64,000 bases of DNA, from assembly GCF_024166365.1 (NCBI RefSeq), contig NC_064822.1:107752823-107816822 (forward strand), in the 5' to 3' direction. The stretch comes from Elephas maximus indicus (lineage: Eukaryota > Chordata > Mammalia > Proboscidea > Elephantidae). Of the stretch, positions 27,646 to 38,379 are shown piece after piece; position 1 is the first letter of the stretch; every line of letters begins with the position of its first letter. Below the pieces are notes generated by a model that saw only the letters and a list, made by a program, of their open reading frames with translations, did not search any database and was not told the DNA's origin. The position numbers were made by a program, and so were the translations under genes.

Positions 27646-28837
27646 GGCCATAAACCCTGTATAAAGGAAAGATACTATGTGTTTCTTCAGAACATGCCCA
27701 CCACCCCATGTGCCCCCTCATCCAGTGAACAGTGGGTCTGCCCCTGCCCTGCCCACGGACTTCACTGTCTCTGTATATTTATGGCTTCTTTTAGTGTTTT
27801 CTTTAACCTGATTTCACTAGTATAGAAGTTTTGGGTGGAATCTGGGATGAGGAGAGGAGAAGGCTGTATTAGGGAGCACAGGGGATGAGTCCCAGCCCCC
27901 ACCTCAACAGTGACCCTGTTGGCCTGGGCTCAAGGACAAATGCTGATGCTTGGGACAGTGAGCTCATTGGCCGGCTGGCCACCTGTTGTATAGATCAGCA
28001 ACTGGTGTGGTGTGGGCCAAGGGGCATTGGAGGGTGGGGGCTGTGTGTGAGAGGTAGAGAATGGGTGGGTCCTCTGCTCAGCCAGCCTTGGAAACCCATC
28101 AAACCTCACGCCTTTCACAGTTTCTGTAAGCCTCTGTTCTCCTTCAGTTTGGTGAAGATGGAAACAGATCCATTTCTGCCTCTGGGGGCAGCAGAGAGGG
28201 GAGGCAAGGCTTTGTCCTGGACAGAGGCCCTGCGTCAGCTGCTCATTCATGCCACACACACGCACTCACGCACGCACACGCACACGCACACGCACACGTA
28301 TACACATACCACCCAAACCTCCACCCTGAATTGGGCCTGGGCACTGAGGATGGGGATGGGGAAGCCAGGAGGCTCAGGAGACCTGGGGGTAGCCCCACTG
28401 TTTTCAGCAACAAGATACCACCCAAGACCAGCAAAACTATCCAGAACAAAGGGTATGAGCACGCCCACGGGACACTAGGAGTGAGAACAGGCCCAGCCCT
28501 GCACAGGGATGTGCTCCTGGGCCCTGGGTGAAGTTTGGATTGCTGAAGATGGCAGTGGTGAGCCCAGGGCCATGAGGACTGCTCAGGATGGCTGTCCAGA
28601 CAGAGCTTTGGATTGGAGAAGCTGAGGTGAGGGCAAGGAGGAGAGGGAGGCTGAGTTCTCATAGTGCTGCTGCCAGGGCAAGGGAAAAACTCACAGACCA
28701 AGCCAGGCTGGGCCTTTGCTGTATGGTTATACGGAGGGGCAGATAATCTATAGCCCTATGCCTACCTCTACCTGTCATTCAGCCACCCTCCTTTCCTGTC
28801 TCCTCATTTTCTGCTCACCTGTGCCCTCTTTTTTTGC
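27646..28837. other. Unassigned intergenic DNA with a CA/CACACG microsatellite
   Basis: The microsatellite at 28253-28309 alternates CACACA with CGCACA units, so it carries several CpGs. ORFs crossing it are composition artefacts. Confidence 0.7.
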
Positions 28838-28962
28838 AGAAGAAAGGCCTGGTGATCTGCTTCCTTAAAGATTACAGCCAAGAAGACTCTATGGAGCAAT
28901 TCTGCTCTCTAAGGCATGGGGTCACCATGAGTCGGAATTGACTGCATGGCAATTTTTTTTTT
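28838..28962 (+). mobile_element. AfroSINE, 5'-truncated
   Basis: AGAAAGGCCTGGTGATCTGC middle segment, then TCACCATGAGTCGGAATTG and a T-run. The tRNA-like head is missing. Confidence 0.85.
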
Positions 28963-30294
28963 GTGCCCTATTAATTTCCCTCACACTCCTCTTCCTATGC
29001 CCAAGCCTTCTCCCCAGTCACACCTTTGCCTGGAATGTTCCAGAATGGCAATGGCCACCTCTTCCAGGAAGCCTTTGAGAACTAATCAGAGGGAGGGTGT
29101 GATTTCTCCTCCTGTCCCAGGAGGCAGCTCATAAAATGTTCTCTCAGGCACTCCTCAGGTAACTCCAATTACCCCTTCCCACACCCTCTTGTCCTAGGTA
29201 CACTCATTCATCACCCTCTTTGGTCCTGTTCCCTTCTGCCCCCACACCTTTTGAAGGCCACACCCAGTGTTGAGAAGTCCACTCAAGAACCTATATCCCT
29301 CCCATAATATTTAAAATGCTCCTGAGTGGCCACTTCTTATAAGAAGTCTCTAAGGGCTAGTTGGATGACAAAGCTTCTGTCCCCACCTGGAGTCTCAGGC
29401 AATTTCTCAGACCCCCTCTGAACCATTAAATCTCCTGGGATTTCCCTAGTGACCTCATCACTCACACCTCAGACCCACTCAGTGATGGTCCCATCCCCCT
29501 CCTGCATTTTGCCTAAGCTGGGATGCCTGTCTGGAGCAGACTTGCTCTCTCTCACACCAGGGCTCACTGTTGCCTTTCCCTTCCACTCTTTTCAGTGTAC
29601 TTAGAACCCCCCTGCTTCCAGGAAGACTTCCTGGATTTGTTAGGAGATAGGGGAGCTCTGATAACTTTCCTGGTCCTATCTGTCTTAGAGCTGCCTGTTG
29701 ACCATCCCATTTGTGTATTTGTATCTGCCTGGACTCTCAAGGACCATCTCACTGCCCCTCCTGGCTGGCTGGTTCTTCTGAGTCAACCCTGACCGGCTCC
29801 CCATGTGCCCTTGTTGACCCAGCTGATTCAAGCTGGGCATCACCGTCCAACTCTGCTGGTCTTCTACACTTTTATTATGTATCCAAATCTATGCCACCTC
29901 CTGGTGCCGGGACCTAACTATGGGACAGGATCTTCTAGTCCCATGGGACAGGGTCTTCTAGTCCCACGACACTTCCTGTGGCTTTTGCAAAATTTGGACA
30001 TGATTCATTGACCCTATGTGAGAGGAGTGAGGGTTGGAGCAGTAGGGAGGAGTTGGATGAATCCACCCTCTCTTCCCCAGTGAGCTGGGCCCTTCTTCCA
30101 GCTGTCAAAGATGCTCCCTGGCCTGCCCCACCTTTCCTCTTAAGGGCTTCCCCACTAGAAACACCAAGAAACTCCATACTAGCCTCCTCAACCCTGTCCA
30201 CATGCCTTCCTGCAGGCAGCTTCCCTTGTGGCTTCGCTGTTTGCCAGGGAAAATGCTCAGTCAACACAGAGCCTCTAATTTCAAGAAATGGACC
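28963..30294. other. Unassigned intergenic DNA
   Basis: About 28980-29070 faintly resembles L2 (TTTGCCTGGAATGTTCCAG). At 29925-29965 a GGGACAGG(A/G)TCTTCTAGTCCCA unit is repeated twice in tandem. Nothing else recognised. Confidence 0.4.
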
Positions 30295-30716
30295 ATATTA
30301 ACGCATACAAAAGCTGGATGATGAATAAGGAAGACTGAAGAATTGACACCTTTGAATTGTGGTGCTGGAGGGTTATTAAATATACCATGGACTACCAAAA
30401 GAATGAACAATACTATCTTGGAAGAAGTACAATCAGAATGTTCCTTGGAAGCAAAGATGGTGAGACTAGGTCTCAGATACTTTGGACATGTTATCAGGAG
30501 GGATCAGTCCCTGGAGAAGGACATTATGCTTGGTAAAGTAGAGGGTCAGCAAAAAAAGGCAGACCCTCAACGAGATGGATTGACACAGTAGTTGCAACAA
30601 TGAGCTCAGGCATAACAATGATTGTGAGGATAGCGCAAGATCGGGCAGTGTTTCATTCTGTTGTGCACAGGGTAGCTATGAGTCGGAACCGACTTGACTG
30701 CACCTAACAACAACAA
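30295..30716 (+). mobile_element. RTE (BovB-like) LINE 3' fragment
   Basis: AAAGCTGGATGATGAATAAG, ACTTTGGACATGTTATCAGG, GGAGAAGGACATTATGCTTGG, ending CTAACAACAACAACAATGG. A broken frame encodes the RTE C-terminus (FGHVIRRDQSLEKDIMLGK). Confidence 0.9.
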
Positions 30717-30956
30717 CAATGGTTTTGATCACCATCCATTTGTTAGTTTGTTGTACTGTGTGGCTTGTGTGTTACTATGATGCTGGAAGCCATGCCACCA
30801 GTGTTTAAAATATAAGGAGGGTCACCTGTGGTGGTCAGCTTTCAGCAGAGCTTCCAGACTAAGATAGACTAGGAAGAAAGGCCTGGCTACCTACTTCTGC
30901 AAATTAGCCAATGAAAACCCTATGAATCACAGAATATTGCCTCAGACTTTGACTTG

Positions 30957-31196
30957 CTTACTTTGGACATGTCATCAGGAGGGACCGATCACTGCAGAAG
31001 GACATCATGTTGGGTAGAGTGGAGGGCCTATGAAAATAAGGGAAACCCTCAATGAGATGGGTTGACACAACAGCTGTAACAATGGACTGAACCATAGCAA
31101 CAATAATGAAGATGGCACCAGACTGCACAACATTTTATTCTCTTATACATGGGGTTGCCATAAGTCAAAGCTGACTTGGTGGTGACTAACAACAGC
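30957..31196 (+). mobile_element. RTE LINE 3' fragment, more diverged
   Basis: ACTTTGGACATGTCATCAGG to GGTTGCCATAAGTCAAAGC and CTAACAACAGCAG. Shorter than the copy just before it. Confidence 0.85.
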
Positions 31197-31354
31197 AGTG
31201 GTTTTGAAAATGTTTCTTCTTTTCGTTTGAGCAGCAGAACCATTCCCTAAATCTTACAAGGAAGACAGCTATATAAAGCCATACATTCATTTAGTTATAT
31301 TCAGTTGTAAAGACAGGTAAGATTGATACACTGGTCTCCCTGTGTCCCCTTGCC

Positions 31355-31840
31355 CTGCTGTCGTCCATTCTCAACACAGTAGAGTGATCCCCTTAAAACA
31401 TTAGGTTGGATCACATTATTCCTCCACTCAAGCCTCCCGGTGACTCCGCATTTCACTTGGAGTGAAAGAGAAAGTCCTGATGATGGCCAACAAGGCCCTC
31501 ACTGCCTGGCCTCAACTCCTCCAACTGGTCTTCTTGCTCTCAGCACCCGCACTGGCCCCCTGCTGCCCCTTGAACACCAGGCACATTCCAGACTCAGGGC
31601 ATTCGTGCTTGCTCTTCCTTCTGCCAGGAGTTCTCTTCCCTCATCCACTTGACTTGTTCAATCACTCCTGTGGGAGGAGGGGGAGAATGAGTCTTTGCTC
31701 AAATATTCTCTCTCAAAGAGGGCTCCCTGTTTCTTCCTTGTAACATGGCAACCTGTCCCCTCCACCCCTAGACTTTCCCTGTCTGGCTAATCTTGTTCTG
31801 CTCTATTTCTTTTTTTCCATAGCACTTAGCATCTTCCGAC
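31355..31840 (+). mobile_element. L2 LINE, part 1, interrupted by RTE copies
   Basis: GGATCACATTATTCCTCCAC, AGGCCCTCACTGCCTGGCC and GCATTCGTGCTTGCTCTTCC match the L2 3' region; the copy stops at CATAGCACTTAGCATC and resumes at 33231. Confidence 0.8.
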
Positions 31841-31842
31841 AC

Positions 31843-32256
31843 CTCTGTTGTCGTTAGGTGCCATCTACTCTGTTTCCACTCAGCGACCCTATGTACAACA
31901 CAATGAAACACTGCCCAGATCTGTGCCAGCCTCACAATTGTTGCTATGTTTGAATCTGTTGTTGCAGCCACTGTGTAAATCCATCTTGGTGAGGATCTTC
32001 CTCTTTTTTGCTGACCCTCTACTTTACAAGCATGATGTCCTTCTCCAGAGACTGGCCCCTCCTGATAACATATCCAAAGTATGCCATCATTGCTTCTAAG
32101 GAACATTCTGCCTGTACTTCTCTCAAGACAGATTTGTTCATTCTTCTTGTAGTCCACCACAATTCAAACGCATCTATTTTTCTTTAGTCTTCCTTACTCA
32201 TTGTCCACGTTTCACATGCATAAGAGGAAATTGAAAATGCCATGGCTTGGATCACT
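31843..32256 (-). mobile_element. RTE LINE 3' fragment, antisense
   Basis: It opens TGTTGTCGTTAGGTGCC, the reverse complement of an RTE 3' end, and runs to the AAGCTGGAC-equivalent region (CACGTTTCACATGCATAAG). The frame is broken. Confidence 0.9.
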
Positions 32257-33221
32257 GTAGAATTATTTATTTAGTGTATTTAGTTATTACTGTCTGCTTA
32301 CTCCAAAATGAAGAGGACTTGAAGTACTTACTGATGAAGGTCAAAGACTACATACAGCCTTCAGTATGGATTGTACAACATAAAGAAAATACAAATCTTC
32401 ACAACTGGGCCAATAAGCAACATCACGATAAACAGAGAAAAGATCGAAGTTGTCAAAATCCATTGCCGTCAAGTTGATTTTGACTTATAATGACCCTATA
32501 GGACAGAATAGTACTGCCCCATAGAGTTTCCAAGGAGCACCTGGTGAATTCGAACTGCCGGCCTTTTGGTTAGCAGCTGTGGCACTTAACCACTACGCCG
32601 CCAGAAGTTGTCAAGGACTTCATTTTACTTGGGTCCACAAATAAACGCCCATGGAAGCAGCAGTCAAGAAATCAGACAACATATTGTATTGGGCAAATCT
32701 GCTGCAAGAGACCTTTTTAAAGTGTTCAGAAGCAAAGATGTCACTTGGAGGACTAAAGGTGAGCCTGACCCAGCCATGGTATTTTCAATCGCCTTTTATG
32801 CATGTGAGAGCTGGACAATGAATAAGGAAGACCAAAGAAGAATTGATGCCTTCGAATTACGGTGTTGGTGAAGAATATTGAATATACCACGGACTGCCAG
32901 AAGAATGAACAAATCTGTCTTGGAAGAAGTACAGTCAGAATGTTCCTTGGAAGCAAGGATGGCAAGACTTCATCTCATGCACTTTGGACATGTTATCAGA
33001 GGGACCAGTCCCTGGAGAAGGACATCATGCTTGGTAAAGTAGAGGGTCAGCAGAAAAGAGGAAGAACCTCAATGAGATGGTTTGACACAGTGGGTGCAAC
33101 AGTGGGTTCAAGAATAACAATTATTGTGAGGATGGTACAGGACTGGGCAATGTTTTATTCCTTGGTACATACAGTCACTATGAGTCAAACAAACTGCAGG
33201 ACACCTAACAAACAACATCAA
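32257..33221 (+). mobile_element. RTE LINE fragment, sense, with a nested SINE
   Basis: Starts in the reverse-transcriptase region (GAAGAGGACTTGAAGTACTT), continues through GCATTGGGCAAATCTGC-like sequence, and ends CACCTAACAAACAACATC. It overlaps in content with the antisense copy before it, so the two are separate insertions rather than one twin-primed element. The frame is broken. Confidence 0.88.
32456..32606 (-). mobile_element. AfroSINE nested in RTE
   Basis: ATCCATTGCCGTCAAGTTG to GCACTTAACCACTACGCCGCC, flanked by GAAGTTGTCAA on both sides, a target-site duplication within the RTE. Confidence 0.92.
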
Positions 33222-33230
33222 CAGTAACTC

Positions 33231-33352
33231 TAAAAATGTAAACTCCATGGGAGCAGGCATTTTTTTGGCTTTGTTCGCTGATGAATCCCAAGCACTTAGA
33301 ACAGTGTTGGAAGTACGTGCCTGGTTAATATTTGTTGGCTGATTGAATGGAT
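33231..33352 (+). mobile_element. L2 LINE, part 2
   Basis: AATGTAAACTCCATGGGAGC, AGCACTTAGAACAGTGTTGG and ATATTTGTTGGCTGATTGAA are the L2 3' end, continuing the copy at 31355-31840. Confidence 0.8.
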
Positions 33353-33697
33353 AAACCAATGGATCTCTAGGACAGTTTATTGGATGTTTGGCAGAAAACG
33401 TCACTTTGTGAGAAGTGTTGGCCCCTGAATCCCAAGGAGCACACCGTTTGAGAACCATGGACCCCGATCCCTCCACAACTCTTTCCTGCTTCAAGGCTGT
33501 AGTTTTCTGTGCATGTAGGAACAAAAACCAACACAGGATGGTAAAAATAGTGCCATATTGGGCTGGTGAGAGAGGGGGTGAATTTCTCCTTAAAATTTGC
33601 TGTTCTTTGTTGAAATGTTTTGTCCTAAACACAATTTTTTGAGAAAAATACTTTTAAAAGACTCTAAGCCCTCTCCCTTCTCCTTCCCCACTATATA

Positions 33698-33780
33698 CCA
33701 AAAAACCAAACCAAACCCACTGCCGTCCAGTCGATTCTGACTCATAGTGACCCTAGAGGACAGAGTAGAACTGCCCCACT
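33698..33780 (-). mobile_element. AfroSINE, truncated
   Basis: AAACCAAACCAAACCCACTG to GTAGAACTGCC only; flanked by CCACTATAT on both sides, so it is a 5'-truncated insertion rather than an eroded copy. Confidence 0.85.
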
Positions 33781-34104
33781 ATATCCCCAAAACCCCATAA
33801 TCTTGCTGGCAATTCTACTTTGAAAACCCCCTGCACAGTGTCTCTTCTGAAGTTGAAGCCGGCAGAGGGCAGCAAACTCCTACAGCTAGCCCTGTGGAGG
33901 TTGGCCCTCACTTCAGGAGCAGGAAAGGTTAGAGAGTGCCTGCTTGTGGCTCAGGTCTCCAGCACTTTGGACATTGGAAAGAGTCTTCTGACACTCTATA
34001 TCCAGCCCTGTTTTGTACCGGAGTGGTCGAGTTGCTGACCACAGCTGCTCTCATTAATAACAAAAGTGGAAATAACAGTAATAGATATCACTGCCATCAC
34101 CAAA

Positions 34105-34281
34105 CCAATAAACCAGAAAAAACCCAAACCCATTACTGTCGGGTTGATTCTGACTCATAGTGACCCTATAGGACAGAGTAGAACAGCCCCATAGAGTTTC
34201 CAAGGACTGGCTGGTGGGATGGAACTGCCAACCTTTCGGTTAGCAGCTACAGCACTTAACAACTACACCACCAGGGTTTCC
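34105..34281 (-). mobile_element. AfroSINE
   Basis: CCCAAACCCATTACTGTCGG, CCCTATAGGACAGAGTAGAA and CTACACCACCAGGGTTTCC. Confidence 0.9.
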
Positions 34282-34282
34282 A

Positions 34283-34735
34283 ATAGTAACCATTCGTTGT
34301 GTACCCACTATGTGCTAGACTAAGCACTGTAGCTGTATCATTGTATGTGATCTCCACGAGAACAAATTGAAGTGGGAAATAGTTCCCCATTTTATGGACA
34401 GTCAAGAGGCTTATTGAGATTTGCAGGCAGACAACATGGTGGTGAAGAGTATGAGCTCTGGAGTCAGAGTGTCTTTGCTTCCACCACTTACTTAACCTCC
34501 TTGTGCCTCAGTTTTGGCATCTGTCAAATGGGAAATAACAAAAGAATCTACCATTTAAGCGTATTAAGAGAATTAAAGCACAAAAAGCACTTGAAACACT
34601 GCTCAGTTCAGTTATGTTAAGTATTATTGTGGCCTATTATTACCTTTCGTCACACAGCCAGTAAACAGAGGACCTGGCATTTCAACCCAGGTTTGCCTAC
34701 ACCAGAGTCCATGGGTTTTACCCCTACACCACCTT
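34283..34735. repeat. Nested MIR copies
   Basis: Antisense MIR parts (CCACTATGTGCTAGACTAAG; CACACAGCCAGTAAACAGAG) flank a sense MIR-like core (GAGTATGAGCTCTGGAGTCA, AACCTCCTTGTGCCTCAG). It reads as one MIR inserted into another. Confidence 0.55.
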
Positions 34736-35699
34736 CCATGAAAATAAACTGCTTTGCTGAGAGCCTAGCAAAGGGGGCAGCAGATGCTAAGGTCTGGACT
34801 CTTGGAGGTGGGGGTATAAAGTAATTTCTCCCCTTAAGCGGGTCCTCAGGCTAGGCCACAGGAGATCCTACCCCCAGGAAAGGCTCCAAGTGTCAGCTTC
34901 TGACTGGATCTGAGCCCTGGTCTGCTTTCTGGAGGAGCAACCCGGATAGGCTTGGGATACTCAAGACCAGGCTTAAGGGTACATGGATGGGGTTGGGGCA
35001 TGTGGGCTCCATCCCCAAGCCATTTTCTGATATGCATTGCCCTGGCCAGTCTATCTATACACTGCCTTGAATGACACATGATAGGTGGATCTTTGGCTCT
35101 AGGGGAAGAATACAAGAGAAAAAAGGGAACTCAGTTTCCACAATCATAGATTTTCAGGTTTGAATGGGACCTTAGCCCAAACACCTCTTTAAGATTTCTA
35201 CCCGGAACATGCCCTGATTGGGCTTGCATACCTCCATGAATGGGATTTCACTACCACCCATGTCAGCCCAATCCATTGTTAGTTCTGGAAAGCCCTTCCT
35301 TTTGCTGAGGTAGATTGGCTCTCTCTGCGGTGTCCCCAGGGGTCCTGGTTCAACCCCTCTGGGGTCATCTAGAGAAAGCCCACCCTTTTCACCTGCACTT
35401 TTTAAAGAATTTTCTTCTGCCTCCTTGGGGAGGGGAACAGGGAGCTGCAGAGACAAACAGTTTCGAGTCCTGGGCTGGTCTTCAGGTGACATGCTGTTGC
35501 AGTGTGACAGCTGTTATCCTTTCTTATTGGTTGATGGCAGTACAGTCTTAATTGTTAACTATTTTAACTCTCTCTGCACTTCTCTCCAGGAGGCTGAGCC
35601 CTGGCATCAGAGACTTTGGCCTGGAAGGGTTAGCAAGGCCAATAAGGGCCTGGGGGCGTCTGTGGGGATGGTTATGAAATGTGCAAAGATCTGGAGTTA
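34736..35699. other. Unassigned intergenic DNA
   Basis: About 35145-35340 resembles an ancient interspersed repeat (GGGACCTTAGCCCAAACACC) that I cannot name. No gene-like signal. Confidence 0.35.
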
Positions 35700-37408
35700 G
35701 AAAGCCAAAAAGGAAGAACATGCTCGGCATTTCTCAAATTGAAAGAACAGAAGAAAAAGTGCAAGCCTTGACTTGCTATATTGAAGGATTTTATGGGCAA
35801 AATACTGAATGATACAGGAAGCACCAGAAGAAGATAGAAGGAATACACAGAGTCACTGTACCAAAAAGATTTTGGGCAACATTCAACCATTTCAGGAAGC
35901 AGCATATGATCAAGAACCAATGGTACTGAAGGAAGAAGTCCAAATTGCACCGAAGTCACTGGCAAAAAACAAGGCTTCAGGAATTGACGGAATACCAACT
36001 GAGATGTTTCAATAAACGGATACAACGCTGGAAGCGCTCACTCATCTATGCCAAGAAATTTGGAAGACAGCTCACTGGCCAGCAGACTGAAAGAGATCTA
36101 TATTTGCGCCCATTCCAAAGAAAGGTGATCCAAGAGAATGTGAAAATTATCAAACAATGTCATGACTATCACCTGCAAGTAAAATTTTGCTGAAGATAGT
36201 TCAAAAATGACTGCAGCAGTACATTGACAGGGAACTGCTAGAAATTCAAGCTGGATTCAGAAGAGGACATGGAACCAGGGGTATCATTGGTGATGTCAGG
36301 TGGATCTTGGCTTAAAGCAGAGAATACCAGAAAGATGTTTACCTGTGTTTTATTGACCGTACAAAGGTATTCCACTGTGTGGATCATAACAAATTATGGA
36401 TAACATTTTGAAGAATGGGAATTCCAGAACACTTAATCGTGCTCATGTGGAACCCGTACATAGACCAAGAGGCAATTGTTCAAATGGAACAAGGGGATAT
36501 TGTGTGGTTTATAATCAAGAAAGGTGTGTGTCAGGGTTGTATCCATTCACCATACTTATTGTCTGTATCCTGAGCAAATAATCTGAGAAGCTGGACTATA
36601 TGAAGAAGAACAAGGTATCAGGATTGGAGGAAGACACATTAACAACCTGTATTATGTGGATGGCACAACCTTGCTGGCTGAAAGTGAAGAGGACTTGAAG
36701 CACTTACTGATGAAGATCAAAGACCACAGCCTTCAGTATGGATTACACCTCAACATAAAAAAAGAAAACAAAAATCCTCACAGCTGGACCAATAAGCAAC
36801 ATCATGATAATTGGAGAAAATGTTGAAGTTGTCAAGGATTTTATTTTACTTAAATCCACAATCAACATCCATGGGAGCAGCAGCCAAGAAATCAAATAAC
36901 GTATTGCATTGGGCAAATCTGCTGCAAAAGACCTCTTTAAAGTGTTAAAAAGTAAGACGTTACTTTGAGGACTAAGGTGTGCCTGACCCAAGCCATGGTA
37001 TTTTCAGTTGCCTCATGCATGTGAAAGCTGGACAATGAATGAGGAAGATAGAAGAATTGATGCTTTTGAATTACTGTGTTGGGCAAAGGATATTGAGTAT
37101 ACCATGTATTGCCAGAAGAATAAATAAATTTATCTTGGAAGAAGTATAGCCAGAATGTTCCTTAGAAGCCAGAATGGTGAGCTTCATCTCAACTCCAGTC
37201 CCTGGAGAAGGACATCATGCCTGGTAAAATAGGCCATCGAAAAAGAGGAAGATCCTCAAAGAGATGGATTGACATGGTGGCTGCAACAACGAGCTCAAAC
37301 ATAGCAACAATTGTGAGGATGGCATGGGACCGGACAGTATGTCATTCTGTTGTACATAGTGTTGCTATGAGTTGGAAATAACTCAATGGCACCTAACAAC
37401 AACAACAT
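35700..37408 (+). mobile_element. RTE (BovB-like) LINE, 1.7 kb, decayed
   Basis: The longest RTE copy here. It covers the start of the reverse transcriptase (KASGIDGIPTEMFQ at about 35973-36014), the region around CATTCCAAAGAAAGGTGATCC, through to the 3' end CACCTAACAACAACAAC. Frameshifts and stops break the protein. Confidence 0.9.
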
Positions 37409-37586
37409 TTCCTCTGTTATGGGACAGATGAAATGGGCTTTTTAAATAATGGATAGAGGTAAGGGTTCCAACACAGAAGAAAAAATGATAGGAGAGTCTG
37501 CTAGTCTGTGGCCATGGTTTCCAGAGGAAAGTTCTCCTGAATGTGCTTTGTCATCCCAAATTCTTACCAGGTGGTTGGTAACTGGA

Positions 37587-37748
37587 AACCCTGGTGGTGT
37601 AGTGGTTAAGTGCTATGGCTGCTAACCAAAACATTGGCAGTTCAAGTCCACCAGGCTTTCCTTGGAAACTCTACGGGGCAGTTCTACTCTGTCCTATAGG
37701 GTCGCTGTGAGTCGGAATTGACTTGACGCAGTGGATTTGGTTTGGTTG
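37587..37748 (+). mobile_element. AfroSINE
   Basis: GGAAACCCTGGTGGTGTAGTGG head to GTCGCTGTGAGTCGGAATTG and GGATTTGGTTTGG tail. Confidence 0.93.
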
Positions 37749-37923
37749 GTAATCAGCACTGCCAAGACATTTGGTCAGCAGGCGGAGCATGAGGGGCGTG
37801 ACTGACTTTGGGCAGGAATGTGAGCCACTCCAGGCTAGCCAGTCTTGTCTAGTGCCTGGAACATGACAGCTTGGCCTTCTGTGGGAGGTGCTGAGAATAT
37901 GCATTTCCTTATGTCCCAGTGGC

Positions 37924-38082
37924 AACCCTGGTGGTGTAGTGGTTAAGAGCTATGGCTGCTAACCAAAAGGTTGGCAGTTCAAATCCACCAGCTGCTCCTT
38001 GGAAACTCTGTGGGGCAGTTCTATTCTGTACTACACGGTCGCTATGAGTCAGGATCAACTTGACAGCAATGGGTTTGGTTTT
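37924..38082 (+). mobile_element. AfroSINE
   Basis: AACCCTGGTGGTGTAGTGG to CGCTATGAGTCAGGATCAAC and GGGTTTGGTTTTCC. Confidence 0.93.
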
Positions 38083-38104
38083 CCAATTTATGTCCCTGTC
38101 ACCC

Positions 38105-38260
38105 CTCTCCTAATTCAATAGTTCTACAAATATTTACTGAAACTTCCTGCATACCTGGCGCTGCTCTAGGTCCTGAAGATACAGGGATAGACCTGAAAGC
38201 CAAGGTCATTGCCCTAATGAAGCTTATATTCTAGTAGGAGAGGTCAGACAACAAACAGGA
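38105..38260 (+). repeat. Ancient mammalian repeat (L2/MIR-like)
   Basis: CTACAAATATTTACTGAAAC, CTAGGTCCTGAAGATACAGG and GCTTATATTCTAGTAGG match a widespread ancient repeat; family not certain. Confidence 0.5.
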
Positions 38261-38379
38261 AAACTAATGAGCCAGCGAGATACTATCAGAGCACAATTAC
38301 CCGTGATCTTGACACTTCTCTGCCTCTCTGCAGAAGTTCCTGGGTGAAGCCTGCTCCTCTGTTTATCTAGCGTCTACTG

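Noticed and set aside
27885-28478. 197-codon + strand ORF
   Set aside because: It passes through the CA microsatellite (His/Thr repeats) and has no domain; likely composition.
31843-33221. Possible twin-primed inversion of a single RTE element
   Set aside because: The two opposed parts share the same 3' region, so they are separate copies and not one element split by inversion.
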